DNA from: Bordetella petrii
GTDB taxonomy: Bacteria; Pseudomonadota; Gammaproteobacteria; Burkholderiales; Burkholderiaceae_B
Reading direction: 5' to 3'
DNA length: 64,000 nt
Assembly: GCF_017356245.1 (NCBI RefSeq)
Contig: NZ_JAFMZZ010000001.1
Location: 343,073 to 407,072, forward strand
Part shown: in pieces, positions 38,878-49,526 of the stretch
Position numbering within the stretch: position 1 is the first letter of the stretch
Layout: every line of letters begins with the position of its first letter
Made by a program: the position numbers and the translations under genes
Notes under the pieces: model-generated
Seen by the model: the letters and a program-made list of their open reading frames with translations, nothing else
Told to the model about the DNA's origin: nothing
Databases searched by the model: none

Positions 38878-40035
38878 TTACAACGTCCGAAGCGTCCAGG
38901 CGCCGTCTTGCAGCGCCAGTTCGCGATCGCAGATGAACTCATCCTGGCTTTGCTCGTGGCCGGGCAGCACCTGGACGACAATTTCGCCCGCGCGGCGCAG
39001 CTGGCGCACCGCGGCGGCCAGGGCGGCATCCTGCCCCCAGGGCGCGCGCACGGCGCGGGCCCGGCCGGCCGGCGGCAGCCCGCGCGCCAGCTTGCGCAGG
39101 TCGAGGCTGAAACCGGTGGCGGGACGCGCCCGCCCGAAAGCCCGGCTGACGTCGTCGTAGCGGCCGCCGCTGACCAGCGCATCGTGCCAGCCTTCGGCGT
39201 ACAGCGCGAAGGTGACGCCCGAGTGGTAGCCGTAGCCGCCGATGTCGGCCAGGTCGACGCCCAGCGTGACGTCGGGCATGGCGTCGATGACGGCCTGCAG
39301 CGCGTCGAGCGCCGCCGCCACGCCGGGCAGCAGGGGCAGGTCGCGGCGGGCCTGTTTGAGCACATCGGGGCCGCCGTACAGGCCGGGCAGGCGCTGCAGG
39401 GCGGCAACGGTGTCGGGGCGGATGCCGCAGTCGCGCCGCGCCAGCTCGGCCAGGCCCGGCACGTCTTTTTCGCGCAGCAGCAGGATGATGTCTTCGACAC
39501 AGGCGGCAGCGGCGGGATCGGCATCGAGAATGGCCCGCACCACGCCCGGGTGGCAGAGGTCGAGTCGCGTCTGGCGCAAGCCCGCGGTGGCCGCGGTGTC
39601 GAGCACCAGCGAGATGATTTCGAGGTCGGCCTCGAAGCCTGCGTGGCCGTAGATTTCGGCGCCGATCTGCAACAGCTCGCGGCTGGACAGCAGGTCGGCC
39701 GGCCGCGCATGCAGCACATTGCCGCAATAGCACAGGCGCGTGACGCCGGCCCGGTTGAGCAGGTGGGCGTCGATGCGGGTGACTTGCGGGGTCATGTCGG
39801 CCCGCACCCCCAGGGTACGGCCGGACAGCTGGTCGATCAGCTTGCAGGTGCGCAGATTCAGGTCGCTGCCGGTGCCGGACAGCAACGAATCGATGTACTC
39901 GACCAAGGGTGGCGCGACCAGCTCGAAGCCGTATGTACGGTAAAGGTCGAGAAGTTCGCGGCGCAGTTCCTCGATGCGCCGGGCCTCGGCGGGAAGCACG
40001 TCGGCGAGGCTCTCGGGCAGCAACCAGTTACCCAT
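38878..40035 (-). CDS. hisZ: HisZ, ATP phosphoribosyltransferase regulatory subunit
   Basis: HisZ is a catalytically inactive histidyl-tRNA synthetase paralogue that completes the short-form HisG enzyme. The 385-residue protein starts [52 protein letters not shown], the class II aaRS-like core, with [15 protein letters not shown] and a GGRYDDV segment. A hairpin with a T run lies 43-83 bases upstream. Confidence 0.95.
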   Translation of the reverse strand: MGNWLLPESLADVLPAEARRIEELRRELLDLYRTYGFELVAPPLVEYIDSLLSGTGSDLNLRTCKLIDQLSGRTLGVRADMTPQVTRIDAHLLNRAGVTRLCYCGNVLHARPADLLSSRELLQIGAEIYGHAGFEADLEIISLVLDTAATAGLRQTRLDLCHPGVVRAILDADPAAAACVEDIILLLREKDVPGLAELARRDCGIRPDTVAALQRLPGLYGGPDVLKQARRDLPLLPGVAAALDALQAVIDAMPDVTLGVDLADIGGYGYHSGVTFALYAEGWHDALVSGGRYDDVSRAFGRARPATGFSLDLRKLARGLPPAGRARAVRAPWGQDAALAAAVRQLRRAGEIVVQVLPGHEQSQDEFICDRELALQDGAWTLRTL

Positions 40036-40078
40036 GAGTGTTTACCTGAATGACACCTGAAATGCGTGGGCAGCGCCC

Positions 40079-40118
40079 AAAACAAAAGCGGCTGAGGGGC
40101 GTAAGCCCGCTCAGCCGC
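40079..40118 (-). terminator. Hairpin terminator between hflC and hisZ
   Basis: Read on the minus strand, GCGGCTGAG pairs with CTCAGCCGC, the loop is GCGGGCTTACGCC-like, and TTTTGTTTT follows. Upstream on the same strand is a TACAAT -10-like hexamer at 40147-40152, so it may act as an attenuator in the hisZ leader rather than only as an end to hflC. A 5' GTAAGC could pair with the loop GCTTAC. Confidence 0.7.
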
Positions 40119-40214
40119 ATGCGGAATGTTTTCTAGCTTACGCGATATTGTACATGGTTTGGGCGCTTGTGCAGGGCGCCGGCAAGGCGCCCCGCGGGCT
40201 GGACATGGCCGCCG

Positions 40215-41102
40215 CTACTTGGCCGGCGCGGCCTGGCCGGTGGAGCTTTTCAGGTACTGGAAGTATTCCGAGCTGGGGTCGACCACCAGCACGTCGCTGG
40301 AATTCGAGAACGACGACCGGTAGGCTTCCAGGCTCTTGTAGAACGTGTAGAAGTCGGGATTCTTGCCGAAGGCGGCCGCATAAATGCCGCTGGCCTCGGC
40401 ATCGCCCTGCCCCATGACGGTCTGTGCCTTGGCATAGGCCTCGGCCAGGATGACTTCGCGCTGGCGGTCGGCTTCAGCGCGGATTTTCTCGCTTTCGGCC
40501 GCGCCGATCGAGCGCAGTTCATTGGCCACGCGGGTACGCTCGGCCTCCATGCGGCGATAGACCGATTCGGAGATCTCGGGCGCGAACTCGATGCGGCGCA
40601 GCCGCACGTCGACCACTTCCACGCCCAGCGGTTCGGCGCGCTTGGCGACCGTGGTGAGGATTTCGCTCATGATCTTGTCGCGCTCGGCCGACACGACTTC
40701 TTTGACGGTACGCACGTTGACCGAGGCGTTGAGCGCGTCGCGGATCTGCGCCTGCAGGCGCTCTTGCGCCGCGCGCTCGTTGCCGCCGAAGGTGACGTAA
40801 TACAGCCGGGGATCGGCGATGCGCCACTTGACGTAGGAATCGATCAGCAGGTTCTTTTTTTCGGAAGTCTGGATGCGCTCGGCGTCGCTCGACTCGATGG
40901 TGAGAATGCGCTTGTCGATGGTGACGACGTTCTGGAACGGCGGCGGGGCCTTGAAGTACAGGCCGGGCTCGCTGATGACCTTGCGCACCTCGCCCAGCGA
41001 GAACACCAGGGCGTAGTCGCGCTCGCGCACGATGAATACGCAGGAAGACAGGGCGGCCAGCACCAGCAGGAGGCCGACCAGGATGGGCATGAAACGTTGC
41101 AT
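40215..41102 (-). CDS. hflC: HflC, SPFH-domain regulator of FtsH
   Basis: The 295-residue inner-membrane protein has an N-terminal helix (LVGLLLVLAALSSCVFIV) and the band-7/SPFH domain (VRKVISEPGLYFKAPPPFQNVVTIDKRILTIES and EVVDVRLRRIEFAPEISESVYRRMEAERTRVANELRS). HflK/HflC form a membrane ring that controls the FtsH protease. It follows hflK by 18 bases. Confidence 0.96.
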   Translation of the reverse strand: MQRFMPILVGLLLVLAALSSCVFIVRERDYALVFSLGEVRKVISEPGLYFKAPPPFQNVVTIDKRILTIESSDAERIQTSEKKNLLIDSYVKWRIADPRLYYVTFGGNERAAQERLQAQIRDALNASVNVRTVKEVVSAERDKIMSEILTTVAKRAEPLGVEVVDVRLRRIEFAPEISESVYRRMEAERTRVANELRSIGAAESEKIRAEADRQREVILAEAYAKAQTVMGQGDAEASGIYAAAFGKNPDFYTFYKSLEAYRSSFSNSSDVLVVDPSSEYFQYLKSSTGQAAPAK

Positions 41103-41120
41103 GTTCTGGGCTTCTCCGGA

Positions 41121-42398
41121 TTAACGCGACAGGCGGTCGCGAGACAGCGTGTTGCTGTTGCTGCCGGTATTGCCGGACGAGCTTGCGCCGGTGCTGCGCG
41201 CAGGCGGCTGCGGTACGGTGGGCTGGCTGGCGCCGGGCAGCGCGGTCGGCTTGACCGACGCGTCGCGCGCGGCTTGCTGCATGATCTTGTCGAGCGGCAG
41301 GTACAGCATGTTGCTGTTGTTCTTGGTGTCGACCATGACCTTGCTGGCGCGCGAGAAGATTTGCTGCATGGTTTCCAGGTACATGCGCTCGCGCATGATC
41401 TTGGGCGCCTTTTCGTATTCGGCCAGGATGCTGGTGAAGCGCGCCGCGTCGCCGCGGGCGTCGCCGATGACCTTGGCCTTGTAGCCCTCGGCCTGCTCGA
41501 GCATGCGCGAAGCCTGGCCGCCGGCCAGCGGAATGACCTGGTTGGCGTAGGCCTGGCCTTCGTTGATCTGGCGTTCGCGGTCCTGGCCGGCCTTGACGGC
41601 GTCGTCGAACGCGGCCTGCACCTGCTCGGGCGGCTGCACGTTCTGGATGGCCACGGTGCTGACCTGGATGCCCGACTTGTAGCGGTCGAGAATCTGCTGC
41701 ATCAGGTTCTGCACTTCGACGGCGACTTCGGTGCGGCCTTCGTACAGAACGAAATCCATGGGCTTCTTGCCGACGATCTCGCGCATGGAGGTTTCGGCAG
41801 CCTGGCGCACCGACTCGTCGGGGTCGCGCATATTGAACAGGTAATCGGGCGCGCCGTCGGCCCGCAGCCGGTACTGCACCACGAACTGCATGTCGACGAT
41901 GTTCTCGTCGGTGGTCAGCATCAGGGCCTCGGGCAGCACCTTGTTGCGCGAACCGCCGCGGAAGCCGACCTCGAACGTGCGCAGTTGCGAGATATTGACG
42001 GTTTCGGCGTTCTGGATGGGGTACGGCAGGCGCCACTGGAAGCCCGGAGGCGCGGTGCTTTTGTATTTGCCGAACTGGGTCACGACCGCGACCTGGCCTT
42101 CCTGGACGATGAAGAAGCCGCTGGCCAGCCACAGCAGCACCAGCACGAGGGCGATAAGGCCCAGGCCGATGCGGGCGCCGCGCGGCGATGGCGGGGTCAT
42201 GCCGCCGCGGTTGCCGCCGCCCCCGCCCTTGCGCCCGAACAGCGAACCGACGCGGTTGTTGAAGTCGCGCCAGACCTCGTCGAGGTCGGGCGGGCCGTCG
42301 CCATTGCCCTTGGGACGCTTGGGAGGCTCGGCCCCATTATTGTTGCCGCGACCCCAGCCAGGGTCATTCAGATTGAAGAGTTTGGTGATTCGAGGCAT
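41121..42398 (-). CDS. hflK: HflK, SPFH-domain regulator of FtsH
   Basis: The 425-residue protein starts at MPRITKLFNLNDPGWGRGNNNG. A Gly-rich cytoplasmic head precedes a helix (GLIALVLVLLWLASGFFIV), then the SPFH domain (FRGGSRNKVLPEALMLTTDENIVDMQFVVQYRL) and a coiled C-terminus. An alternative start at 42446 overlaps hflX further and is unlikely; its reading frame overlaps hflX by 35 bases at this start. Confidence 0.95.
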   Translation of the reverse strand: MPRITKLFNLNDPGWGRGNNNGAEPPKRPKGNGDGPPDLDEVWRDFNNRVGSLFGRKGGGGGNRGGMTPPSPRGARIGLGLIALVLVLLWLASGFFIVQEGQVAVVTQFGKYKSTAPPGFQWRLPYPIQNAETVNISQLRTFEVGFRGGSRNKVLPEALMLTTDENIVDMQFVVQYRLRADGAPDYLFNMRDPDESVRQAAETSMREIVGKKPMDFVLYEGRTEVAVEVQNLMQQILDRYKSGIQVSTVAIQNVQPPEQVQAAFDDAVKAGQDRERQINEGQAYANQVIPLAGGQASRMLEQAEGYKAKVIGDARGDAARFTSILAEYEKAPKIMRERMYLETMQQIFSRASKVMVDTKNNSNMLYLPLDKIMQQAARDASVKPTALPGASQPTVPQPPARSTGASSSGNTGSNSNTLSRDRLSR

Positions 42399-43470
42399 TG
42401 TTTCCCACAATCTGGCCGATCTCTGCAATTGCCCCGCGCAACGCATCCAGACCGGCGCGCTCGGTAGCGCTTACGAATACTCGCGCAATCGTACCATGGG
42501 CATTGCGTTCGACCCGGGGAGCCAGCCCCGCGCGGTCGATCTTGTTGTGCACCAGAATGGTGGGAATCGAGCCGGCCCCGATTTCGGCCAGCACCTTGTC
42601 GACTTCGGCGATCTGTTCATCGCGCTGCGGGCTGGCCGCGTCCACCACATGCAGCAGGACATCGGCATGGATGGTTTCTTCGAGCGTGGCGCGGAAGGCG
42701 GCGATCAGGTTGGGCGGCAGGTCGCGGATGAACCCCACCGTGTCGGACAGCACCACCGAACCCGTGCCTTCGATCCAGATGCGGCGCGTGGTGGTGTCGA
42801 GGGTGGCGAACAGCTGGTCGGCCGCATAGGCGCCGGCGCGCGTCAGGGCGTTGAACAGCGTGGACTTGCCCGCGTTGGTATAGCCCACCAGCGACACCGA
42901 CAGCGCCCCGCCGCGCGCCCGGGCGCGCCGCTGCGTGACCCGCTGGCGCTCGACGCGGTCGAGCCGTTCGCGCAGCACCTTGACCTTGGCGCCGATCATG
43001 CGGCGGTCCATTTCGAGCTGGGACTCGCCCGGCCCGCGCATGCCGATGCCGCCGCGCTGGCGCTCGAGGTGGGTCCAGAGACGGGTCAGGCGGGTGACTA
43101 GGTGCTGCAGCTGCGCCAGTTCGACCTGCAGCTTGCCCTCGTGGCTTTTGGCGCGCAAGGCGAAGATGTCGAGGATGAGGGCGACCCGGTCGACCACCCG
43201 CAGGTTGAACTCGCGCTCGAGGTTGCGCTGCTGCGCGGGCGACAGGGGCTGGTCGAACAGCACGATGTCGGCCAGCAGCGCGCCGGCCGTGGCCACGGCT
43301 TCCTGGACCTTGCCGGAACCGATGAAGAACTTGGCGTCGGGGCGATCGCGCCGCACCGTGACGGTGCCGACGATTTCGGCCCCTGCCCCGCGCGCCAGCA
43401 TGGCGAATTCTTCGGCATGCGCGGCGAAGTCGGGGCTGCCGAGGTCGACACTGATGATCAGCGCACGCAT
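42364..43470 (-). CDS. hflX: GTPase HflX
   Basis: The 368-residue ribosome-associated GTPase. The N-terminal glycine-rich domain has GMRGPGESQLEMDRR, followed by the G domain: G1 VGYTNAGKSTLFNALT, G2 TLDTTTRRI, G3 DTVGFIRDLP and G4 VHNKIDRAG. HflX rescues stalled or heat-damaged ribosomes. It overlaps the start of hflK. Confidence 0.96.
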   Translation of the reverse strand: MRALIISVDLGSPDFAAHAEEFAMLARGAGAEIVGTVTVRRDRPDAKFFIGSGKVQEAVATAGALLADIVLFDQPLSPAQQRNLEREFNLRVVDRVALILDIFALRAKSHEGKLQVELAQLQHLVTRLTRLWTHLERQRGGIGMRGPGESQLEMDRRMIGAKVKVLRERLDRVERQRVTQRRARARGGALSVSLVGYTNAGKSTLFNALTRAGAYAADQLFATLDTTTRRIWIEGTGSVVLSDTVGFIRDLPPNLIAAFRATLEETIHADVLLHVVDAASPQRDEQIAEVDKVLAEIGAGSIPTILVHNKIDRAGLAPRVERNAHGTIARVFVSATERAGLDALRGAIAEIGQIVGNNASNHQTLQSE

Positions 43471-43551
43471 GGGCCTGCCCCGCTACAGCGAAAATGCCCG
43501 CCGACACGAGCCGTGCGGCGGGCAGGAAAAGGTACAGCCGGAGCTTGACGA

Positions 43552-43788
43552 TTATTCAGCGGGAACATCCACCTGGAAATTGACGGCGCGCGCGGGAACG
43601 ACGGTGGAAATGGCGTGCTTGTACACCATTTGCGTCACGGTATTGCGCAGCAGCACCACGTATTGATCGAAAGATTCTATTTGCCCTTGCAGCTTGATGC
43701 CGTTTACCAGGTAGATGGACACGGGCACATGTTCTTTGCGCAGCGTGTTCAGAAACGGATCTTGCAGAGTTTGCCCTTTATTGCTCAT
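43552..43788 (-). CDS. hfq: RNA chaperone Hfq
   Basis: The 78-residue Sm-like protein contains the two Sm motifs ([46 protein letters not shown] and [13 protein letters not shown]). It binds small RNAs and mRNA. It precedes hflX, the common hfq-hflX-hflK-hflC order. Confidence 0.98.
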   Translation of the reverse strand: MSNKGQTLQDPFLNTLRKEHVPVSIYLVNGIKLQGQIESFDQYVVLLRNTVTQMVYKHAISTVVPARAVNFQVDVPAE

Positions 43789-43936
43789 TGGCCAGGCTCC
43801 AATTGTTTGTTTTGAGTGGTGGCAGGCGCCGAAATATGTACTCTACAGGGTTTTCCCGGCCCGTGCCACTTGCCCCGAGGGGCAAATTCTTTCATAAGGT
43901 GTCAGGACGGCCGGGGCGCCGGCCCCGGCCAGTTTT

Positions 43937-45010
43937 TCAGCCCGCCAGAATGCCTTTCAGGGCCTCGACCAGGCGCGCGCACTGGGTTTCGGTGCCCACG
44001 GTGATGCGCAGGAACTGGTCGATGCGGGCATGCTTGAAATGGCGCACGATGATGCTGCGCTCGCGCAGCGCGGCGGCCAGGGCGGCCCCGTCGTGCCCGG
44101 GGTGGCGGGCGAAGACGAAATTGGCGGCCGATGGCAGCACCTGGAACCCCAGGGCCTGCAACTGGCCGGCCAGGGCCTCGCGCGTGGCGATCACTGCCTG
44201 GCGGGTGCGCTCGAAATACGCCGTATCCTCGATTGCCGCCACGGCGCCGGCTTCGGCCAGGCGGTCGACCGGATAGGAATTGAAGCTGTTCTTGACGCGC
44301 TCGAGCGCCTCGATGAGCACCCGGCTGCCGATGGCGAAACCGACCCGCAGGCCGGCCAGCGAACGCGACTTGGAAAGCGTCTGGATGACCAGCAGGTTGT
44401 CGTGGCGGGACACCAGCGGCACGGCCGATTCGGCGCCGAAATCGACATAGGCTTCATCGATGACCACCGGGATGTCCGGGTTGGCCGCCACGATGCGCTC
44501 GATGTCGTCCAGGGCCAGCGCCCGGCCGGTAGGCGCGTTGGGGTTCGGGAAGATGATGGCGCCCGCGCCGCGCCCGGCGGACGGCAGGTAATCTTGCACA
44601 TCGATACAGAAATCTTCGGTCAGCGGCACCGCCTGGCTGGCGATCTGGTACAGGCCGCAATACACCGGATAGAAGCTGTAGGTGATGTCGGGAAACAGCA
44701 GCGGGCCATCGTGCTTGAGCAGCGCCAGGAAGGCGTGCGCCAGCACTTCGTCAGAGCCATTGCCCACGAAGACCTGGCCGGACTCGACCTTGAAATGGGC
44801 GGCGATGGCCTGGCGCAGCCGTTCGGAGCCCGGATCGGGGTACAGCTTCAGGCTGTCGTCGCAGGCCGCGCGCATGGCCTGCAGCACCTTGGGCGACGGG
44901 CCGAACGGATGTTCGTTGGTATTGAGCTTGACCAGGTCTTGCAGCTTGGGCTGTTCGCCCGGCACATAGGGACTGAGTGTCCCTACGACGGGACTCCAGT
45001 AACGGCTCAT
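43937..45010 (-). CDS. hisC: Histidinol-phosphate aminotransferase
   Basis: The 357-residue class II-type PLP enzyme makes histidinol phosphate from imidazole acetol phosphate. Key segments are [20 protein letters not shown] near the N-terminus, [39 protein letters not shown] and the Lys of [19 protein letters not shown]. It is inserted between der and hfq, three bases after der, with hfq 148 bases further on. Confidence 0.94.
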   Translation of the reverse strand: MSRYWSPVVGTLSPYVPGEQPKLQDLVKLNTNEHPFGPSPKVLQAMRAACDDSLKLYPDPGSERLRQAIAAHFKVESGQVFVGNGSDEVLAHAFLALLKHDGPLLFPDITYSFYPVYCGLYQIASQAVPLTEDFCIDVQDYLPSAGRGAGAIIFPNPNAPTGRALALDDIERIVAANPDIPVVIDEAYVDFGAESAVPLVSRHDNLLVIQTLSKSRSLAGLRVGFAIGSRVLIEALERVKNSFNSYPVDRLAEAGAVAAIEDTAYFERTRQAVIATREALAGQLQALGFQVLPSAANFVFARHPGHDGAALAAALRERSIIVRHFKHARIDQFLRITVGTETQCARLVEALKGILAG

Positions 45011-45013
45011 GGA

Positions 45014-46369
45014 TCAGTTTTCCTGCGCGTAAGGATTGCGCGATGACTTGAACTCGATGCGCAACGGCGTGCCGGCCAGCTTGAAGGCGTCGCGGAAACG
45101 GGTTTCCAGGTAGCGGCGATAAGAATCGGGAATGGCATCGAGCGCATTGCCGTGGATGATGACCAGCGGCGGGTTCTGCCCGCCCTGGTGCGCATAGCGC
45201 ATCTTGGGCCGGAAAATGCCCTTGCGCGGCGGCGGCTGCTGCTCGACGGCGGCGTGCAGCTCGCGCGTGAGCTTGGGCGTGGACAGCTTGGCGAAAGCGG
45301 CGGCATGCGCCGACACCACCGACTTGAGCACCGGCTTGATGCCCTGCCCCTTCAGGGCCGAAATGGTGTGGGTGGGCGCGAACGACAGGAAGCGCAGCTT
45401 GCGCTGGAACTCGCGTTCGATGCGCTCGCGCTGGTCGATGTCGAGGCCGTCCCATTTGTTGATGGCCACGACCACGGCGCGGCCTGTTTCAAGCACGAAT
45501 CCGGCGATGTGGGCGTCCTGTTCGGAGACCTCGGTCTGGGCATCGAGCATCAGCAGCACCACATTGCTGGCCTCGATGGCCTGCAGCGTCTTGATGACCG
45601 AGAATTTTTCCACCGCCTCGAATACCTTGCCGCGGCGGCGCAGCCCGGCAGTGTCGATCAGGGTGTACTTGCGGCCGTCGCGCTCGAAATCGATCTCGAT
45701 GGCGTCGCGCGTGGTGCCCGGCAGGTCGAAGGCGATGACGCGCTCTTCGCCCAGCAGCGTATTGATGAGGGTGGACTTGCCCACATTGGGCCGGCCGACG
45801 ATGGCCAGCTTGATGCGGTGGTCGGGCGGCAGGTCGGCGGCGTCGGGATCGGGCTCGGGTTCGGGCTCGACCAGGTCCTGGAGCGCCAGCCCGATGAGAT
45901 CGACGATACCGTCGCCATGCGCGGCGGAAATCGGATGAGGCGTGCCCAGACCCAGTTCATGGAACTCGCTGGTGGCGTTGCCCACCCCCATGCCTTCGGC
46001 CTTGTTGACCGCCAGCACCACCCGTTGCTGGCCCGATTTGCGCAGCAGTTGGGCAATTTCGTGGTCATGCGCATTGACGCCGGCGCGCGCGTCGACCAGG
46101 AACACCACCACATCGGCCTCGGCGATGGCCTGGCTGGTCTGGCGCGCCATTTCGCGCAGGATTCCGGTCTTGGCCACCGGCTCGAAGCCCCCGGTGTCGA
46201 TGACGATGAAGGGCGTGTCGCCCACCCTGCCCTCGCCGTAGTGGCGATCGCGCGTCAGGCCGGAATAATCGGCAACCAGCGCCGCGCGCGAACGCGTCAG
46301 GCGGTTGAAGAGGGTCGACTTGCCCACATTGGGGCGGCCGACCAGGGCGACGACGGGCTTGAAAGACAC
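45014..46369 (-). CDS. der: Ribosome-assembly GTPase Der
   Basis: The 451-residue protein has two tandem GTPase domains, each with [10 protein letters not shown] (about residues 11-20 and 188-197), G3 motifs DTGGF and DTAGL, NKAEG and NKWDG, then a KH-like C-terminal domain ending [18 protein letters not shown]. Der is required for 50S assembly. Confidence 0.97.
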   Translation of the reverse strand: MSFKPVVALVGRPNVGKSTLFNRLTRSRAALVADYSGLTRDRHYGEGRVGDTPFIVIDTGGFEPVAKTGILREMARQTSQAIAEADVVVFLVDARAGVNAHDHEIAQLLRKSGQQRVVLAVNKAEGMGVGNATSEFHELGLGTPHPISAAHGDGIVDLIGLALQDLVEPEPEPDPDAADLPPDHRIKLAIVGRPNVGKSTLINTLLGEERVIAFDLPGTTRDAIEIDFERDGRKYTLIDTAGLRRRGKVFEAVEKFSVIKTLQAIEASNVVLLMLDAQTEVSEQDAHIAGFVLETGRAVVVAINKWDGLDIDQRERIEREFQRKLRFLSFAPTHTISALKGQGIKPVLKSVVSAHAAAFAKLSTPKLTRELHAAVEQQPPPRKGIFRPKMRYAHQGGQNPPLVIIHGNALDAIPDSYRRYLETRFRDAFKLAGTPLRIEFKSSRNPYAQEN

Positions 46370-46391
46370 GGTAGGACTGGCGAAGTAAGAG

Positions 46392-47549
46392 TTAGTTGGT
46401 GCCGATCAGCACGAGGTTGCCGTTGCCGTTCTGCACCAGCAGGCCCTGCGGCGTGGTTTGCAGGGGCGAGACAACGGCATCGCCGCCCACCGACATGCGG
46501 GCCAGCAGGGTGCCGTCGCTGCGCGACAGGAAGTGGACATAGCCGTCCAGGTCGCCCACGGCCACGGCGCTGCCCAACAGGGCCGGCGAGGTCAGCTTGC
46601 GGTTTTTCAACGCGGCCTGCTTCCAGACATTGGTGCCGCTGTCGAGCGCGAAAGCGTTGACCACGCCATGCTGGTCGGGCGCGTAGGCGAACTGGCCATC
46701 CAGCGCCATGCCGCTTGCGCTGGAGAAATCTTTGGCCCACAGCGGGCGGCCGCCCTGGGTGACATCGAAGCAGACGATGCGGCCCTGGTACGCCACCGCG
46801 CACAGCAGGTTGCCGGCGATGCGCGGCGCGCCGACCACGTCGGTAAGGCGTTCGAGGTCGCTGGCGCCGCGCGGGGTGGCCACGGTGCCTTCCCACTGGA
46901 CGTTGCCGCTGCCGACGTTGATGGCCAGCAGCTTGCCGCCCGGCAGGCCGGTGATGACCAGGCCTTCGGCCATGACCATTTGCGCGTTGCTGCGCAGGGC
47001 CAGGGCCGGCCCCGGGCGCTGCAGGCTCCAGAGGCGCTCGCCGTTTTCGATATTGAACGCCTGGATGCGGTAGTCGCCGCTGCGCACCACGACGGCGCCA
47101 TAGCCGACCACCGGAGCAATGGAGACGTCGCTGGAAGCCTGCGCTTTCCATTTGACCTTGCCGGTGTCGTCGAAGGCGATGACTTCGCCTAGCGGCGAAG
47201 CAACCACGGTAGTGGTGCCGTCGCTGCCGACGCCGGCCGACAGCTTGGTGTCGGCATCGGCTTTCCAGAGCACGCGGCCGCTGGCCAGCTCGAGCTTGGC
47301 GACCGAGCCGTCGGGCGTGGCGGCGTAGACCGAGTCGCCCACCACGGCCGGCACGAAGCCGAAGCCGGAACCGCTGCCCACCGACGTGGACCACACGGTG
47401 CGCACCGACATGCCGGGCGCGTATTCGGTAAGGGGCGCGGGCTCGTAGCGGTCGTCGTTGCTGGAGAACATCGAGCAGCCGGCCAGCGCGAGCAGGCTGG
47501 CGGCCAGGGCGGCGCCGCGCCACACGCGGCCAGGGCGGAAATTAAGCAT
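46392..47549 (-). CDS. bamB: Outer-membrane assembly lipoprotein BamB
   Basis: The 385-residue lipoprotein starts [28 protein letters not shown], with lipobox LALAGC. The mature protein is a beta-propeller with repeated [24 protein letters not shown] and [23 protein letters not shown] blades. It belongs to the BAM complex that inserts outer-membrane proteins. It starts five bases after yfgM. Confidence 0.94.
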   Translation of the reverse strand: MLNFRPGRVWRGAALAASLLALAGCSMFSSNDDRYEPAPLTEYAPGMSVRTVWSTSVGSGSGFGFVPAVVGDSVYAATPDGSVAKLELASGRVLWKADADTKLSAGVGSDGTTTVVASPLGEVIAFDDTGKVKWKAQASSDVSIAPVVGYGAVVVRSGDYRIQAFNIENGERLWSLQRPGPALALRSNAQMVMAEGLVITGLPGGKLLAINVGSGNVQWEGTVATPRGASDLERLTDVVGAPRIAGNLLCAVAYQGRIVCFDVTQGGRPLWAKDFSSASGMALDGQFAYAPDQHGVVNAFALDSGTNVWKQAALKNRKLTSPALLGSAVAVGDLDGYVHFLSRSDGTLLARMSVGGDAVVSPLQTTPQGLLVQNGNGNLVLIGTN

Positions 47550-47553
47550 ACGG

Positions 47554-48192
47554 TCAGGCTCCGCTGAGGGCATCCAGTTTCAATTGCACGGCTTGCCGCA
47601 GGGGATCGGCGGCGCCGAGCCCGTCGAGCGCGGCCTGCCATGCCTTGCGGGCATCTTCATGCTTGCCCTGGGCAGCCAGGATATCGCCGCGGCGATCGGC
47701 GTACAGGGCGGCGAAAGCCGGCGGCGGGTTGTCGAGCTGCGCCAGGGCGGCGTCGTATTGCTTCTGATCGAGCAGCAGGCCGGCCAGGCGCACGCGCGCC
47801 ACCGGCTGCAGCGCCGCCTGCTTGGGCTGGCCGGCCAGCCATTCGAGCTGTTCGCGCGCGCCAGCGGCATCGTTCTGCTGTTCGAGCGCGTGGGCGGCGA
47901 CCAGGGCGCCGCGCGCCGCATAGCCGGTGGACGGGTAGTCGCTGCGCAGGGTCGAAGCCGCGGCCTTGATGCGCACCGCGGCATCAGCGCCGCCCAGGCG
48001 AGCCGCGTCTTCCAGGGCCTCGAAATAGCCCATGGCCTGGTTGGCGCGGTGCGACTGGTAGGCCTTCCAGCCCCACCAGCCGCCCCAGGCCAGCGCGGCG
48101 ATGGCCGCCAGGGTGACCACCAGCGTGCCGTAGCGCGCCCACCAGGCCTTGATTGCGTCGAGTTGTTCCTGTTCTTCGAGATCGTATGCCAT
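47554..48192 (-). CDS. yfgM: YfgM-like membrane-anchored tetratricopeptide protein
   Basis: The 212-residue protein has a cytoplasmic head (MAYDLEEQEQLDAIKAWWARYG), one helix (TLVVTLAAIAALAWGGWWGW) and a periplasmic TPR-like domain with AARGALVAAHALEQQNDAAGAREQLEWLA. YfgM works with PpiD at the SecYEG translocon. It is flanked by hisS and bamB as in E. coli. Confidence 0.88.
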   Translation of the reverse strand: MAYDLEEQEQLDAIKAWWARYGTLVVTLAAIAALAWGGWWGWKAYQSHRANQAMGYFEALEDAARLGGADAAVRIKAAASTLRSDYPSTGYAARGALVAAHALEQQNDAAGAREQLEWLAGQPKQAALQPVARVRLAGLLLDQKQYDAALAQLDNPPPAFAALYADRRGDILAAQGKHEDARKAWQAALDGLGAADPLRQAVQLKLDALSGA

Positions 48193-48193
48193 G

Positions 48194-49480
48194 CTAACCC
48201 TTGGATTTCAAAACATCGGCCAGACGGTCCAGCGCGACCTGCTGCTGCTCGGCTTCGCCGGCGCGCAGGAACTTGACGCTGGCGGTGCCGGCGGCCACTT
48301 CATCGCTGCCAAGAATAACCGCAACACGGGCGCCGCTGGCGTCGGCCCGCTTGAATTGCGATTTGAAGCCGGACGAGCCGGCATGCACGATGACCGACAA
48401 ACCGGCATCGCGCAGTTGTTCGCCGACGCGCGCGGCCAGGCGCTGCGCATCTTCGCCCTGGTGCACCAGGTAGACCTCGCACTCGGGCACGGGCGTCGGC
48501 GGCACGCTCTGTTCCCAGAGGTCGAGCAGGCGCTCCATGCCGATGGCAAAGCCGACCGCGGGCGCGGGCTTGCCGCCCAGCAGCTCGACCAGGCCGTCGT
48601 AGCGGCCGCCGCCGCACACCGTGCCCTGGGCGCCCAGGCGGTCGGTGACCCATTCGAAGACGGTCAGGTTGTAGTAGTCGAGCCCGCGCACCAGGCGCGG
48701 GTTGAGCCGGTATTCGATGCCGGCATCGGCCAGCAGCTGGCACAGGCCGTCGAAGTGGGCGCGCGATTCGTCGCCCAGGAAATCGAACAGGCGCGGCGCG
48801 CTGTCGGCCATGGCCTGCATGGCGGGGTTCTTGGTGTCGAGCACGCGCAGCGGATTGCTGTACAGGCGGCGCTGGCCGTCTTCGTCGAGGATGTCGCGGT
48901 GGCGTTCGAGATGCTGGATGAGCGCGGCCCGATGGGCGGCGCGCTCGGCCGGCTGGCCCAGCGAATTCAGTTCCAGGCGCACGTCGGCCAGGCCCAGGCG
49001 CTTCCAGAGGCGCGCCAGCATGACGATGAGCTCGGCGTCGACGTCCGGGCCGGCAAAGCCCAGGGCCTCGACGTCGATCTGGTGGAACTGGCGGTAGCGG
49101 CCGCGCTGCGGGCGCTCATGGCGGAACACGGGGCCGATGCTGTAGACGCGCTGCGGCCGGTCGTAGAGCAGGTTGTGCTCGATGCTGGCGCGCACCACGC
49201 CGGCGGTCATTTCGGGCCGCATGGTGAGCGAATCGCCGTTGAGCGCATCCGTGAAGGTGTACATCTCTTTTTCGACGATGTCGGTGACTTCGCCGATGCC
49301 GCGCGCGAACAGGCGCGTGTGCTCGAGTACGGGCGTGCGCACGTTGCGGTAGCCATAGCCGTGCAGCCAGTCGCGCACGATGCCTTCGAATTGTTCCCAG
49401 CGCGCGCCGTCGCCGGGCAGTACGTCGTTCATGCCGCGTATGGCGGCGACTTTCTGGAAAGCTTGCGTCATCTTCTTCAT
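48194..49480 (-). CDS. hisS: Histidyl-tRNA synthetase
   Basis: The 428-residue class II synthetase. It starts [24 protein letters not shown] (second ATG at 49471). Motif 2 is [29 protein letters not shown]; histidine-specific segments include [13 protein letters not shown] and [14 protein letters not shown]; anticodon-binding domain at the end. Hfq-coupled gene order supports it. Confidence 0.97.
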   Translation of the reverse strand: MKKMTQAFQKVAAIRGMNDVLPGDGARWEQFEGIVRDWLHGYGYRNVRTPVLEHTRLFARGIGEVTDIVEKEMYTFTDALNGDSLTMRPEMTAGVVRASIEHNLLYDRPQRVYSIGPVFRHERPQRGRYRQFHQIDVEALGFAGPDVDAELIVMLARLWKRLGLADVRLELNSLGQPAERAAHRAALIQHLERHRDILDEDGQRRLYSNPLRVLDTKNPAMQAMADSAPRLFDFLGDESRAHFDGLCQLLADAGIEYRLNPRLVRGLDYYNLTVFEWVTDRLGAQGTVCGGGRYDGLVELLGGKPAPAVGFAIGMERLLDLWEQSVPPTPVPECEVYLVHQGEDAQRLAARVGEQLRDAGLSVIVHAGSSGFKSQFKRADASGARVAVILGSDEVAAGTASVKFLRAGEAEQQQVALDRLADVLKSKG

Positions 49481-49526
49481 GCCGCGACGGCCCGCGCCGC
49501 GGGGCGCCTGGCGGCTCAGCCCTTTT

